From Candidatus Aminicenantes bacterium UBA2199 (GTDB lineage Bacteria > Acidobacteriota > Aminicenantia > UBA2199), in contig DCVB01000097.1 of assembly GCA_002327965.1 (NCBI GenBank), forward strand, positions 11,498-48,100: 36,603 nucleotides of DNA, given 5' to 3'. Numbering within the stretch: the first letter of the stretch is position 1; every line of letters starts with the position of its first letter. The notes under the pieces are model-generated. The model made no database searches. It worked only from the letters and a program-made list of their open reading frames with translations, and had not been told where the DNA came from. Positions 23,762 through 32,268 of this stretch are shown here, piece by piece. The position numbers were made by a program, and so were the translations under genes.

Positions 23762-24493
23762 GTGCGCGCAAGCAATTTCATCACCCTGGCCCTTTGCGCG
23801 GCATTGACCATGGCCGCCGGCGCCGGCTTTGAATCCGACATCCTGCAGACCGCTGGCGGGAAGCTGCGCATCACCTTCATCGGCCACGGCTCGCTGCTTT
23901 TTGAAGCCGGCGGCAGGACCATCTACGTCGATCCCGACGGCCGGCTGGCCGACTTCGCCGCCATGCCCAAGGCCGACCTGATCCTGGTCAGCCACCAGCA
24001 TGGCGACCATTTCGACCCCCAGGCGATCGCCGCGCTGCGTCATGAGACGACGGAGATCTTTGTCAGCGCCTCATGCCAGCCCCTGCCCGCCGGGGCCGGG
24101 ATCCTGAACAACGGCGATCGCCGCGAATCTTCCGGCATCGTCATCGAAGCCGTCCCGGCATACAACCGGGTTCACCTTCGTCCTGACGGCCGGCCTTACC
24201 ATCCCCGCGGCGAGGGCAACGGCTTCGTGCTCTCTTTCCCCGGCCTGCGCGTCTATGTCGCCGGCGACACGGAGAACATCCCCGAGATGAATGAATTGAA
24301 GGACATCGACGTCGCCTTTCTGCCCATGAACATTCCCTACACCATGACTCCGGAAATGACGGCGCTGGCCGCCAGAACCCTGCGGCCGCGCATCCTCTAT
24401 CCCTATCATTTTTCGGACACCGACCCGCAACGGCTGGTCGACCTGCTGCGCGACGAGCCCGCCATCGAGGTGCGTGTCCGCAAGATGAACTGA
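23762..24493 (+). CDS. Exported metallo-beta-lactamase-fold hydrolase (UlaG-like)
   Basis: A protein of 243 residues starting at GTG 23762 behind AGGAGGG. The signal peptide is MRASNFITLALCAALTMAAGA. The metal motif HQHGDHFD (about residues 79-86) and later AGDTENIPEMN and PYHFSD match the UlaG-like / RomA-like group of the MBL superfamily. The FIGHGSLLFEAGGRTIYVDP start is also typical. The substrate is unknown; an exported version suggests a periplasmic hydrolase. It is 15 nt upstream of the GHKL-transglutaminase gene. Confidence 0.9.
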   Translation: MRASNFITLALCAALTMAAGAGFESDILQTAGGKLRITFIGHGSLLFEAGGRTIYVDPDGRLADFAAMPKADLILVSHQHGDHFDPQAIAALRHETTEIFVSASCQPLPAGAGILNNGDRRESSGIVIEAVPAYNRVHLRPDGRPYHPRGEGNGFVLSFPGLRVYVAGDTENIPEMNELKDIDVAFLPMNIPYTMTPEMTALAARTLRPRILYPYHFSDTDPQRLVDLLRDEPAIEVRVRKMN

Positions 24494-24508
24494 CGGCGCC
24501 TTCGCCCC

Positions 24509-27283
24509 ATGCTGGGCAGCGAATTCCGGGGCCTGGCCGAGAACGTCACCCGGGCCTATGGCAACGACCCTTGGTTCTTCCTGAGGGAATTGGCGCAGAA
24601 CAGCCGTGATGCCGGAGCGCGGAGCATCCGCGTCGCCGCCCGGACCGCTGCGGATGGGACGGAAACAATCGTGTTCGCCGACGACGGGCGCGGGATGACG
24701 CTGGCCCATGCCCGGCGATTTCTCTTCCGCCTCTATGCCTCGGACAAGGGCGGCGATTCGGCGGCCGCCGGCCGCTATGGCATCGGCTTCTGGAGCGTCC
24801 TGCGCTTCGGGCCTTCGCTCATCCGCTTGCAATCCCGCCGCGGCAGGGATTCATGGGCCCTTGATCTGGACGGCAACCTCAATGCCCGATCCGTCCCTGG
24901 CCGACTGGACCGCCCCGGGACCGTGGTCACCCTGACCCGCCCCGCGGCCTGTTCCGGAACCGGGGAATTCTCAGGGCAGGTGGAGGCGGGGCTGCGCACC
25001 TACTGCCGCTATCTGAGGCGCAACGATCGCAAGGGCACCATGCTGCCCCTGTGGTTCTCCGGCAGGAACCTGACCGAGCCCATGTACCTGCCCGGCGCGC
25101 TCAGTCTCTCGTTCCGCAGCGGCCCCGTGGAGGGAGCGGTGGGATTGGCGGAAAAACCCGAGGTCCGCCTCTATGCCCGCGGCCTGCCGGTCTGGCGCGG
25201 GGCGCTGCTGAGCCAAATGTCGTACCTGAACGCCGACTCCGACGCCCAGGCCGATGTCGGCGTCGGCCTAGCGCCGGTCTTCCTGCTGAATGGCAACCAC
25301 CTGGATGTGACCTTTTCACGCGACCTGGCGATGGAGAACAGGGCCCTCGAGCGGGTACGCAGGAAAGCGGAGGCGGCGCTGCGGCGGCTGCTGGAGACAT
25401 CCCTGGCCGCCCAGTTCCCCAGGAGCCTGCCCCGGAGGCTGGCCGACGGCATCCAGTCCGCATGGGAACGGCTGCGCCGTCCGGGCTGGCACTGGCTGCC
25501 GCTGATTCTGCTGCTGCTGCTGCCCGTGGAATTCCTGCTCTTGCGCCAGCGCGTTTCCGCGCCCGCCGCGTCCGCCGCCTCATGGTTCAGCCTGCGCTCC
25601 GGCCCCATGTCCTACCGCGGTGCCGTTGTGTCCCCCCCGCAGCCGGCGGCGGTGCCTTTCTTTTCCTACGCGCCGCCGGACCCCAACCTATTCATGCTGT
25701 TCGCTGCCGATCGGTACGATGAGGCCGCAGGCTTCGTGCGCGGCCCCGGGAAGGATTCGCGCCCGATTCCGCGCCCCGGGCCCTGCCGTGCCTCCGCGGT
25801 CGTGCGCCTGAGTCTGCGCGCCGGAAAAGGAGACATTTTCCTGCCCTTGCCCCCGGGCCAGGCGCTGCTGCCCGGCTCGTTGCGACTCGACGACCGTCCG
25901 CTGGACACGGTCTTCGCCACCGCCCAGGGGGAAACGGTCGCCCGCCTCCCTGCCGGTGGACGGGTCGAATACCGCTCCTGCCCGGTGGCGTCCCCGGAAA
26001 AACTGGCTGCGGATGAGGCCAAACGGTACACCGCCCTTCCCCGCCGCATGACCCTGCCGCCCGACCTGCAGGCCGCTGTGGCCGCCTTGCGCCGGGCGCC
26101 GGTCCCGGAGCGGGTGGCTTTGGCGACCGCCCTGGCGAGCCACCGGCTGGCCTACGACACCTCACCGGCCACTGCCGAAGGCTACCGCCTGCGGGGTGAC
26201 GGTTCTTCCTGGCTGGTCAGGGTCCTGCGCATCGGCGCCGGCGACTGTGATGTAATCAACGGGCTGCAGGTTCTTCTGCTCAGGAAAATGGGGGTGCCGG
26301 CGCGACTGGTCATCGGCATGATCGGTGAGAACGGCCTGGCCCGCTCCCGGCTTCACGCCTGGGGCGAGTACTTTGACCGGGGCTGGCAGGTCAGCGATGC
26401 CACCCCCATTGCGGCCAGCGGTCGGCCTTCGCCAACAGGCACAACGCCTGCCGGGCTCGACGGCGCCGGTCTTCCTCCCGACACCGTCCAAACGACGGGT
26501 CGCAGCCATCCCGATCCGGCCCTGCTCACCGTCCTGCTGGCGCTGCTGGCCGGCGGCGGACTCTACCTGCTGATGCGCCGGGACCGGGTCGTGGCAACGG
26601 CGCCGGCGAACATCGAGGGCAGCCGGGCGGCGCTGCTGCAGGTCGCCCGCCAGGCCATGCTGCGTCCCGAAATCTGGGGGGACGACAATCCTTTGCGGCG
26701 TCACCGTTTGCTGCCGACGGTCAACGGTGCCGGTCTATCCTTGCTGCAGGCACAACGACTGCTGCGCCGGCGGCGGCTTTTCACCACCGCCAACCGCAAC
26801 CCCCTGGCCCTGGCCATGGCGGCAAGCCGCATTACCGTTCTTGACCTGAGCCAGCCGCTTTACGCCCCTCTGGGGGCGCTTCTCGACGGCGCTGTCGACA
26901 CCGACGCGCTGTGCCGCCTGCGCCCGCAGCCGGAGGCAGAAACACCCGGTTTGCTGGCCGAGGTCAATGCCCTGGCCAACCCCCGGTGGCGGAAGCGTTG
27001 CCCTTGCCTGCTGGCTCCAGGCGCCGGCGCCGCCGACCTGGTGCGGGTCGAGCTTCCCGGTGACCTGAGGGACGCGCCTTTCTTTTTCCCCCGCAATTTC
27101 ATTGCCGTCGCGCCCGGGAGCAGGGCATATTCCCGGTCAGCGGTCCTGTACCGAACCCACCCGGCCCTGGCGGTGCTGCGCTTCCTGCGCCGGCTTGCCG
27201 ACGAGGGCATGCAGGGAGAAGGACCCCGTCCCGCGCGCCTGCAGCGGGCGGCGCGGCGCCTGCTGGAGAGATTCCATGGTTGA
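24509..27283 (+). CDS. GHKL (HSP90/MORC-like) ATPase fused to a membrane-linked transglutaminase domain
   Basis: A protein of 924 residues. Residues 1-180 form a Bergerat ATP-binding fold: N box ELAQNSRDA (Glu27, Asn31, Asp34), DDGRGM (58-63) and GRYGIGFWS (88-96), all intact. A membrane helix is at about 328-348. Residues 350-660 should be outside the membrane and end in a transglutaminase-like core with GAGDCDVINGLQVLLLRKMGVPARL (Cys580), LHAWGEYF (His616) and VSDATP (Asp630), a complete triad. A second helix (about 671-689) returns the chain to the cytoplasm, followed by an unassigned domain of about 230 residues. There is no clear Shine-Dalgarno sequence; the gene follows the MBL stop by 15 nt. 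The ATPase may signal to, or be controlled by, the outer enzyme (inference). Confidence 0.88.
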   Translation: MLGSEFRGLAENVTRAYGNDPWFFLRELAQNSRDAGARSIRVAARTAADGTETIVFADDGRGMTLAHARRFLFRLYASDKGGDSAAAGRYGIGFWSVLRFGPSLIRLQSRRGRDSWALDLDGNLNARSVPGRLDRPGTVVTLTRPAACSGTGEFSGQVEAGLRTYCRYLRRNDRKGTMLPLWFSGRNLTEPMYLPGALSLSFRSGPVEGAVGLAEKPEVRLYARGLPVWRGALLSQMSYLNADSDAQADVGVGLAPVFLLNGNHLDVTFSRDLAMENRALERVRRKAEAALRRLLETSLAAQFPRSLPRRLADGIQSAWERLRRPGWHWLPLILLLLLPVEFLLLRQRVSAPAASAASWFSLRSGPMSYRGAVVSPPQPAAVPFFSYAPPDPNLFMLFAADRYDEAAGFVRGPGKDSRPIPRPGPCRASAVVRLSLRAGKGDIFLPLPPGQALLPGSLRLDDRPLDTVFATAQGETVARLPAGGRVEYRSCPVASPEKLAADEAKRYTALPRRMTLPPDLQAAVAALRRAPVPERVALATALASHRLAYDTSPATAEGYRLRGDGSSWLVRVLRIGAGDCDVINGLQVLLLRKMGVPARLVIGMIGENGLARSRLHAWGEYFDRGWQVSDATPIAASGRPSPTGTTPAGLDGAGLPPDTVQTTGRSHPDPALLTVLLALLAGGGLYLLMRRDRVVATAPANIEGSRAALLQVARQAMLRPEIWGDDNPLRRHRLLPTVNGAGLSLLQAQRLLRRRRLFTTANRNPLALAMAASRITVLDLSQPLYAPLGALLDGAVDTDALCRLRPQPEAETPGLLAEVNALANPRWRKRCPCLLAPGAGAADLVRVELPGDLRDAPFFFPRNFIAVAPGSRAYSRSAVLYRTHPALAVLRFLRRLADEGMQGEGPRPARLQRAARRLLERFHG

Positions 27284-28820
27284 CGGAAAGGGCTTGCAGG
27301 ACGAGGACGTGATCTTCACCGCAGGCGGCGAACTTCTTTCCGTCGACGCCGATGCCCACTTGCAGAAGCTCGCCTCCAGCATGTTCCCCACCCCAGCCCA
27401 GCTGCCGGTGGAATTGGTGCGCGCGGCCCTTTCGCGCCGGGCAAAAAAAGTGGCCCTCAAGATCGGGCGTTCGCTCCTGCTCGTCGAGGACGACGGCGAG
27501 GAGATCGCCGCCAGCCATTGGCGGCATTTGGCCTGTGCCCTGGACACGAACCGCGCTCCCGCCGACAGGGAACAGGCCATCAGCGCGCTGCAGGAAGCGG
27601 CACGTCCGGGCATCGGCTTGCTGGCGGTCCTTGTACCCGGCGCCGAGGAGATACGGATCGAGAGCCCCGGCAGGGAAAACCGGCCGGCCCTGCAGGTTCG
27701 CGGCGGGACCGTTTGCTCGCCGGCGGTAACGACGTTGGACCGCGGCACGCGCATCGCCATCCGCCGCCGCAACGGCGCGATCGCCGGTGAAAAAAAACTG
27801 CTCGCGGAGCTGTGCGCCGCCGTTTCCGGCGAGATCACTCTCAACGGCCTGAGGATCGAAAAAAAACCCGTTTTGCGGCGGACCCTGGTGCAGCAGGAAG
27901 TGGACTTCGGCCCGGGTCAGGGATCTTCCCTGGTGGCCATTCTCGCCAAGGGGGACATCTGCCGCATCTGGCTGCTGGACCAGCGCATCCCCTGGCAGTT
28001 GTTCACCAGCGCCTCCTACCGCGGTCTGGTTTTCGATGCGGCGCTGGAATCGCGGCGGGCGGCGACGGAACGGGAGTTCGCGCAGCTGGCCGCAGCCGCC
28101 GCCCGCCTCTATCACTGGCTGGCCGAACACCATCCATCCTTTCCCCCACGTTACCAGGAGCGCATTGAGGAGCTTCTTTTCAAAAAGATGGAGATGAGCG
28201 GCGACCTGCGGCTGGTTTCCTCTTTTGCCCCCTTCCGCCTCTGGCGCTCCCATCGGCGCCTGAGCCTCGAAGAAGTGCGCCGCAAGGCCGATGCGGGCGC
28301 CTTATACGCACTTCCTCTGAATGCCTCCCCGGAACGATTTCCGTGTGTCCACCAGGAGGCGCTGCAACTCACGCCGCGGCAGAGGGATTTTTTGCTCCAT
28401 ATCGCCGGGGTGCCCCTAATCCCGTTATCACCCGCCGCGGCGGGTCGGGGGATGCGATCCAGGCTGGCCGGCGCCTGGACGCGTCTCACTCGCCTGCTGG
28501 CCGCCCGGCTGCCTCATCGGCGCACCGGGGTTCTCGATCATGCCCGCCTGGACGATGGGGAACGGCGATTGTGCCGCGAATTGGAGCTCATGGCGCACGG
28601 ACATGCCGTTGCGCCCTTCCCTTTCCATGTGGCCATGATCCCGGGCCGCGGCCTCACTCCCTGCCTTTGGCGCCCGGCGAAATCGGGAGACCTGCTGCTG
28701 CGCCGCGGCCATCCACTGGTGAAGGCGGCGGTGCGCAGCGTCGCCCGCGACCGCGCCAATGCCGAACTGGCCTTTACGGCGCTGGTGCCGCCGGGCTTTT
28801 TGACAGTCGGCCGCCGTTGA
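27276..28820 (+). CDS. Degenerate GHKL-like paralogue of the preceding gene
   Basis: A protein of 514 residues overlapping the previous gene by 8 nt, without membrane segment. The N-terminal layout mirrors the GHKL domain: LPVELVRAALSRRAKKVALKI in place of the N box, VEDDGEEI in place of DDGRGM, and GIGLLAVLVPGAEEIRIES in place of the glycine-rich lid, ending RGTRIAIRRR. The Asn, the second glycine and the lid glycines are gone, so ATP binding looks lost. The C-terminus (CRELELMAHG, HVAMIPGRGLTP, RRGHPLVKAAV) parallels LLAEVNALAN, NFIAVAPGS and YRTHPALAVL of the preceding protein. It lacks the transglutaminase and both helices. A partner that pairs with the active GHKL domain is one possibility. 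The homology was judged by eye. Confidence 0.75.
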   Translation: MVDGKGLQDEDVIFTAGGELLSVDADAHLQKLASSMFPTPAQLPVELVRAALSRRAKKVALKIGRSLLLVEDDGEEIAASHWRHLACALDTNRAPADREQAISALQEAARPGIGLLAVLVPGAEEIRIESPGRENRPALQVRGGTVCSPAVTTLDRGTRIAIRRRNGAIAGEKKLLAELCAAVSGEITLNGLRIEKKPVLRRTLVQQEVDFGPGQGSSLVAILAKGDICRIWLLDQRIPWQLFTSASYRGLVFDAALESRRAATEREFAQLAAAAARLYHWLAEHHPSFPPRYQERIEELLFKKMEMSGDLRLVSSFAPFRLWRSHRRLSLEEVRRKADAGALYALPLNASPERFPCVHQEALQLTPRQRDFLLHIAGVPLIPLSPAAAGRGMRSRLAGAWTRLTRLLAARLPHRRTGVLDHARLDDGERRLCRELELMAHGHAVAPFPFHVAMIPGRGLTPCLWRPAKSGDLLLRRGHPLVKAAVRSVARDRANAELAFTALVPPGFLTVGRR

Positions 28821-28828
28821 CTTAGAAT
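28800..28828 (+). promoter_or_regulatory. Promoter of the DUF3014 gene
   Basis: Perfect TTGACA (28800-28805), 17-nt spacer, TAGAAT (28823-28828), overlapping the end of the preceding coding region. The predicted mRNA starts near 28835; its 5' end can form a small hairpin (28831-28846) before the GAGAGGTGA ribosome site. Confidence 0.75.
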
Positions 28829-28857
28829 AGCGGGGGTACATCCCCGAGAGGTGAAGC

Positions 28858-29655
28858 ATGCCGACAAGCCAAAAGATCATGTGGATCGGGGTGGCCGTCG
28901 TCGCCGCGGCCATCATCGCCCTGGCTTATTTCCTTTTCCTGGCCCCGCCGGCGGAAAAAGCACAAACCGTCATCACGGATGCCCCGGCGCCTGCCGCCCC
29001 CGCATCAACGCCGGTCGCCGCCGAGGACGACGACGTCGACCCGGCCATCGTCCCGCTCGATCTCGATTTGGAGCAGAGCGACGCGGCCGTGCGCGAGCTG
29101 GTCGGGGAAGAGGGGGTTCCGGCGGCGCTGAAAGGCTGGCTGCGGCAAAAGGAGCTGGTGCGCACCGCGGTCGCCGCCGTGGACGCCGTTGCCCGCGGGG
29201 AGAGCCCGGCGCCGCTCCTGCCTTTCCTGGCCCCGGAGGAAAAATTCCAGGTCATGGAAAAGGACGGCGAACTGCGATTGGACCCGAAGGGCTTCCGGCG
29301 CTATGACCCGCTGGTGAATGCGTTCACGGCGGTCCCTGACACCACATGGATCACCTGGTACAGGACGCTGCGCCCCACCCTGGAGAAAGCTTTCCGAGAG
29401 CTGGGCTACCCGGGCGTCACGTTCGCCCAGCGCCTGAGCCAGGCCTGCGGGCAGCTGCTGCGGACGCCGCGGTTCACGGAGCCCATCGCCCTCGAGAGAA
29501 AAATCATGAGCTTCGCGTTCGTTGATCCGCAGCTGGAGGCGCTGAACCCGGCGCAGAAGCATATGCTGCGACTGGGCCCGGGGAACGCGGAGCGGGTGCG
29601 GGCAAAAGTGCGTGCGCTGGCAGCTCAATTGGGAACGGGCGGGAAAAAAGAATAA
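28858..29655 (+). CDS. Membrane-anchored DUF3014 protein
   Basis: A protein of 265 residues. An N-terminal helix (IMWIGVAVVAAAIIALAYFLFL, about 7-28) is followed by an Ala/Pro/Asp-rich linker. The DUF3014 signature then runs to the end: LEQSDAAVRELVGEEGVPAALKGWL, VAAVDAVARGESPAPLLPFL, FRRYDPLVNAF, YRTLRPTLEKAFRELGYPG, LLRTPRF and FAFVDPQLEALNPAQKHMLRLGPGNAERV are landmarks. The family is found in many proteobacteria and has no known function; it probably faces the periplasm. It is the last plus-strand gene before the convergent csp gene and has its own promoter. Confidence 0.9.
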   Translation: MPTSQKIMWIGVAVVAAAIIALAYFLFLAPPAEKAQTVITDAPAPAAPASTPVAAEDDDVDPAIVPLDLDLEQSDAAVRELVGEEGVPAALKGWLRQKELVRTAVAAVDAVARGESPAPLLPFLAPEEKFQVMEKDGELRLDPKGFRRYDPLVNAFTAVPDTTWITWYRTLRPTLEKAFRELGYPGVTFAQRLSQACGQLLRTPRFTEPIALERKIMSFAFVDPQLEALNPAQKHMLRLGPGNAERVRAKVRALAAQLGTGGKKE

Positions 29656-29731
29656 GAGGAACTGTCAGCGGCCCCGGCGATTGATTTCGGCTGCTTGCGG
29701 ATTATCGCAAAGATCGGTCAGTTGCGGCGGA

Positions 29732-29938
29732 TTATTCCGCCACTTTGACGTTGGCGGCTTTGGGTCCCTTGTCTTCCTGAATGACCTCGAACGTGACGTC
29801 TTGCCCCTCTTCCAGGGTCTTGAATCCCTCCTGGGAGATGATGGCGGTGTGGTGAACGAAGATGTCCTTGCCGTCCTCACCGTGAATGAATCCATACCCC
29901 TTCTTGGCATCGAACCATTTGACTTTGCCTTTTAACAT
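29732..29938 (-). CDS. csp: Cold-shock protein (CspA family)
   Basis: A protein of 68 residues, the usual length. RNP1 (KGYGFIHG) and RNP2 (DIFVHHTAI) identify a single-stranded RNA/DNA-binding cold-shock domain, with KGKVKWFDAKKG at the start and KGPKAANVKV at the end. It acts as an RNA chaperone in the cytoplasm. The leader is about 30-40 nt with GAGGA well upstream of the ATG. Which of the several csp paralogues it corresponds to cannot be told. Confidence 0.97.
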   Translation of the reverse strand: MLKGKVKWFDAKKGYGFIHGEDGKDIFVHHTAIISQEGFKTLEEGQDVTFEVIQEDKGPKAANVKVAE

Positions 29939-29971
29939 GGTTGCTTGTTCCTCGCAATTTTGAGATGCATC

Positions 29972-30000
29972 ATGCTAGCACACTTCTTTTCGAGAGTCAA
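29972..30000 (-). promoter_or_regulatory. Promoter of the csp gene
   Basis: On the minus strand: TTGACT (29995-30000), 17-nt spacer, TAGCAT (29972-29977) with extended TGC. Confidence 0.75.
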
Positions 30001-30056
30001 ACGGGAAGCGATTCGACGCGCCGGCCGGGCGGGAGCGGCTGGATGAGATTCGGGGA

Positions 30057-30086
30057 TTGCCACGCGTCCCGCAATCATGATAGAGT
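30057..30086 (+). promoter_or_regulatory. Possible promoter of the 4Fe-4S protein gene
   Basis: TTGCCA (30057-30062), 18-nt spacer, TAGAGT (30081-30086) with extended TGA. The leader would be only about 10 nt, just including the GGAGGTGG site. Confidence 0.45.
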
Positions 30087-30102
30087 ATCAACGGAGGTGG
30101 AA

Positions 30103-31386
30103 ATGGCGCATCTCACCGCCCGTTCCGCTTACAAGGACCTGAACGACCGGTTGAACCTCTTTCCTCAGGGGGCCCCGCCGTCGGCCGCCCTGTACGGCAT
30201 CCTGCAGTTGCTGTTTTCCGAGGCCGAAGCCGCCCAGGTCGCCGGGCTGCCCATCAAGCCCTTCACGGCTGCCAAAGCAGCCGGCATCTGGAAAAAATCG
30301 GAGACCGAGGCGCGGAAGACCCTGGACGCGCTGGCGGACCGCGGCATTCTCGTCGACACGCAGCGCCCGGACGGGAGGATGGTCTATTGCCTGCCTCCCC
30401 CGATGGCCGGCTTTTTTGAGTTCTCCATGATGCGCCTGCGCGGAGACATAGACCAGAAGCTACTGTCCGAGCTTCTGTATCAGTATCTCAACGTCGAGGA
30501 GGAGTTCATCCGGCAGCTTTTCTGCAGCGGCGAGACCCAATTGGGCCGGGTGTTCGTGAACGAGGAGGCGTTGGACGCGGAGAATTCGCTGCATGTCCTC
30601 GATTACGAGCGCGCCTCGGAGATCGTCCGGTCCGCGCGCCATGTCAGCGTGGGCATCTGCTATTGCCGCCACAAGATGGAGCATCTCGGCCGCGCCTGCG
30701 CCGCCGCGATGGAGATCTGCCTGACGTTCAACAACACGGCCGACTCGCTGGCGCGCCACGGCATCGCCCGCCGCATCGACGCCTGCGAAGGACTGGACCT
30801 GCTGCAGCAGGCCCGCGACCAGCTCCTGGTGCAATTCGGCGAGAACGTGCGCGAATCGGTGAACTTCATCTGCAACTGCTGCGGCTGCTGTTGCGAGGCC
30901 ATGATCGCCGCCCGCCGCTTCGGCTTTCTGCATCCGGTCCATACCAGCAACTATCTGCCGGTCATCGACGAAACCTCCTGCAGCGGCTGCGGCAGGTGCG
31001 TCCAGGCCTGCCCGGTGCAGGCCCTGGCCCTGGTCGCGGCCAACGACCCCCGGAACCCAAAGCGAATGATTCCCCGCCTTGACCCGGAGCTTTGCCTGGG
31101 CTGCGGCGTCTGCGCCGCCGCCTGCCCCGGCAAGTGCATCGCGCTGGCGCAACGGCCGCAGCGGGTGATCACCCCGTTGAATTCCACCCATCGCGCCGTG
31201 GTCATGGCCATTGAGAGGGGCAAGCTGCAGAACTTGATCTTCGACGTTCAGGCCCACTGGAACCACCGGGCCATGGCCGCCGTGCTGGGAGTCATCCTCA
31301 GGCTGCCGCCGCTCAAACAGGCCCTGGCCAGCCGCCAGATAAAGTCGCGTTACCTGGAATTCCTGATCCGGAAGCTGAAGGCCTGA
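30103..31386 (+). CDS. 4Fe-4S ferredoxin-type protein with extra cysteine motifs
   Basis: A protein of 427 residues from ATG 30103 behind GGAGGTGG; the longer frame upstream is rejected because that region holds the csp promoter. The first 110 residues look like a winged-helix region (AAGIWKKSETEARKTLDALADRGILVDTQRPDGRMVYCL shown as landmark). The centre has a Cys set (Cys186, Cys188, Cys199, Cys206) and then ICNCCGCCCEAM. Two 4Fe-4S motifs follow: CSGCGRCVQACPVQA and CLGCGVCAAACPGKCI. It likely transfers electrons in the cytoplasm, with a possible third metal site; the partner is not visible in the window. A direct DNA role for the N-terminus is speculative. Confidence 0.82.
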   Translation: MAHLTARSAYKDLNDRLNLFPQGAPPSAALYGILQLLFSEAEAAQVAGLPIKPFTAAKAAGIWKKSETEARKTLDALADRGILVDTQRPDGRMVYCLPPPMAGFFEFSMMRLRGDIDQKLLSELLYQYLNVEEEFIRQLFCSGETQLGRVFVNEEALDAENSLHVLDYERASEIVRSARHVSVGICYCRHKMEHLGRACAAAMEICLTFNNTADSLARHGIARRIDACEGLDLLQQARDQLLVQFGENVRESVNFICNCCGCCCEAMIAARRFGFLHPVHTSNYLPVIDETSCSGCGRCVQACPVQALALVAANDPRNPKRMIPRLDPELCLGCGVCAAACPGKCIALAQRPQRVITPLNSTHRAVVMAIERGKLQNLIFDVQAHWNHRAMAAVLGVILRLPPLKQALASRQIKSRYLEFLIRKLKA

Positions 31387-31408
31387 ACGAAAGAGAACCG
31401 ACGGGAAT

Positions 31409-31450
31409 ACAAGCGGACGAACACGGACGGGCACGGACGAACACGGACAA
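31409..31450. repeat. Short tandem repeat of ACGGAC units
   Basis: About 40 bases consist of CGGACGAACA/CGGACGGGCA-type units (decamer period, imperfect). It lies in the 132-nt gap between the 4Fe-4S gene and the FKBP promoter. Confidence 0.7.
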
Positions 31451-31465
31451 GATAAGAGAGTTATA

Positions 31466-31494
31466 TTGTATTTGTTCAGGGCTTCTGGTATATT
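31466..31494 (+). promoter_or_regulatory. Promoter of the FKBP-tspO pair
   Basis: TTGTAT (31466-31471), 17-nt spacer, TATATT (31489-31494) with extended TGG. A leader of about 18 nt carries AAGGAG. Confidence 0.6.
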
Positions 31495-31518
31495 GATTTT
31501 TCTAAAAAGGAGCCCGCA

Positions 31519-32268
31519 ATGAAAAAATTCTTTGCCATCGCTTTCATTTTCCTGCTGTTCGGTCTCGGCGCCTGCCGGAAATCCGCCGCAACCCAGCAGG
31601 CCCTGAAAAAAGAGGATCTGGACAGCCAGAAGAAGAAGGTCAGTTACGCCATCGGCCTCGACATCGGCAAGAACTTCAAGGCCCGCTTCATGGACGTCGA
31701 CCTCGACGTCATGCTGCAGGGTCTCCAGGACGGCCACACGGCCGCCACTCCCCTGCTGACCGACGAAGAGATCCAGAAGATCATGGGCGAGTACCAGCAG
31801 GAAATGATGAAAGCCGACCAGGACCGCCGCCAGGTCCAGGGGAAGGAAAACCTGGCCAGGGCGGAGGTCTTCCTCAAGGAGAATGCGCAAAAGCCCGGAG
31901 TGAAGGTCACCGCCAGCGGCCTGCAATACAAGGTGATCACCGAGGGCACGGGTCCCCGTCCAAAGGAGAGCGACACCGTCAAGGTCCATTACCGCGGCAA
32001 CCTTCTCGACGGTACCGAGTTTGACAGCTCCTACAAGCGCAACGAGCCGGCCGTGTTCCCGCTCAAGAACGTGATCAAGGGCTGGAGCGAGGCCCTGCAG
32101 CTGATGCGCGTCGGCTCCAAGTACCAGGTCGTTCTGCCCAGCAGCCTGGCCTACGGTGAACAAGGCGCCGGGCAGGCGATCGGCCCCAATGCCGCCCTGG
32201 TATTCGAAGTCGAGCTCCTGGGCATCGAAAAACCCGGCGATGAATTGCAGCGCGGAATGACGGAGTGA
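31519..32268 (+). CDS. Lipoprotein FKBP-type peptidyl-prolyl isomerase (FkpA/Mip type)
   Basis: A protein of 249 residues from ATG 31519 behind AAGGAG. The signal peptide ends in GLGAC (Cys19), so it is lipid-anchored. Residues 40-120 are the dimerising FKBP_N helical region (KKVSYAIGLDIGKNFK). Residues 135-235 are the isomerase domain, with VKVHYRGNLLDGTEFDSSYKR, VIKGWSEALQLMRVGSKYQVVLPSSLAYGEQG and LVFEVELL as landmarks. It folds or chaperones proteins in the periplasm. The stop codon overlaps the GTG start of tspO (GTGA). Confidence 0.96.
   Translation: MKKFFAIAFIFLLFGLGACRKSAATQQALKKEDLDSQKKKVSYAIGLDIGKNFKARFMDVDLDVMLQGLQDGHTAATPLLTDEEIQKIMGEYQQEMMKADQDRRQVQGKENLARAEVFLKENAQKPGVKVTASGLQYKVITEGTGPRPKESDTVKVHYRGNLLDGTEFDSSYKRNEPAVFPLKNVIKGWSEALQLMRVGSKYQVVLPSSLAYGEQGAGQAIGPNAALVFEVELLGIEKPGDELQRGMTE

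Noticed and set aside
29656..29731. A terminator between the convergent DUF3014 and csp genes
   Set aside because: Only 5-6-bp stems without T tracts are present.
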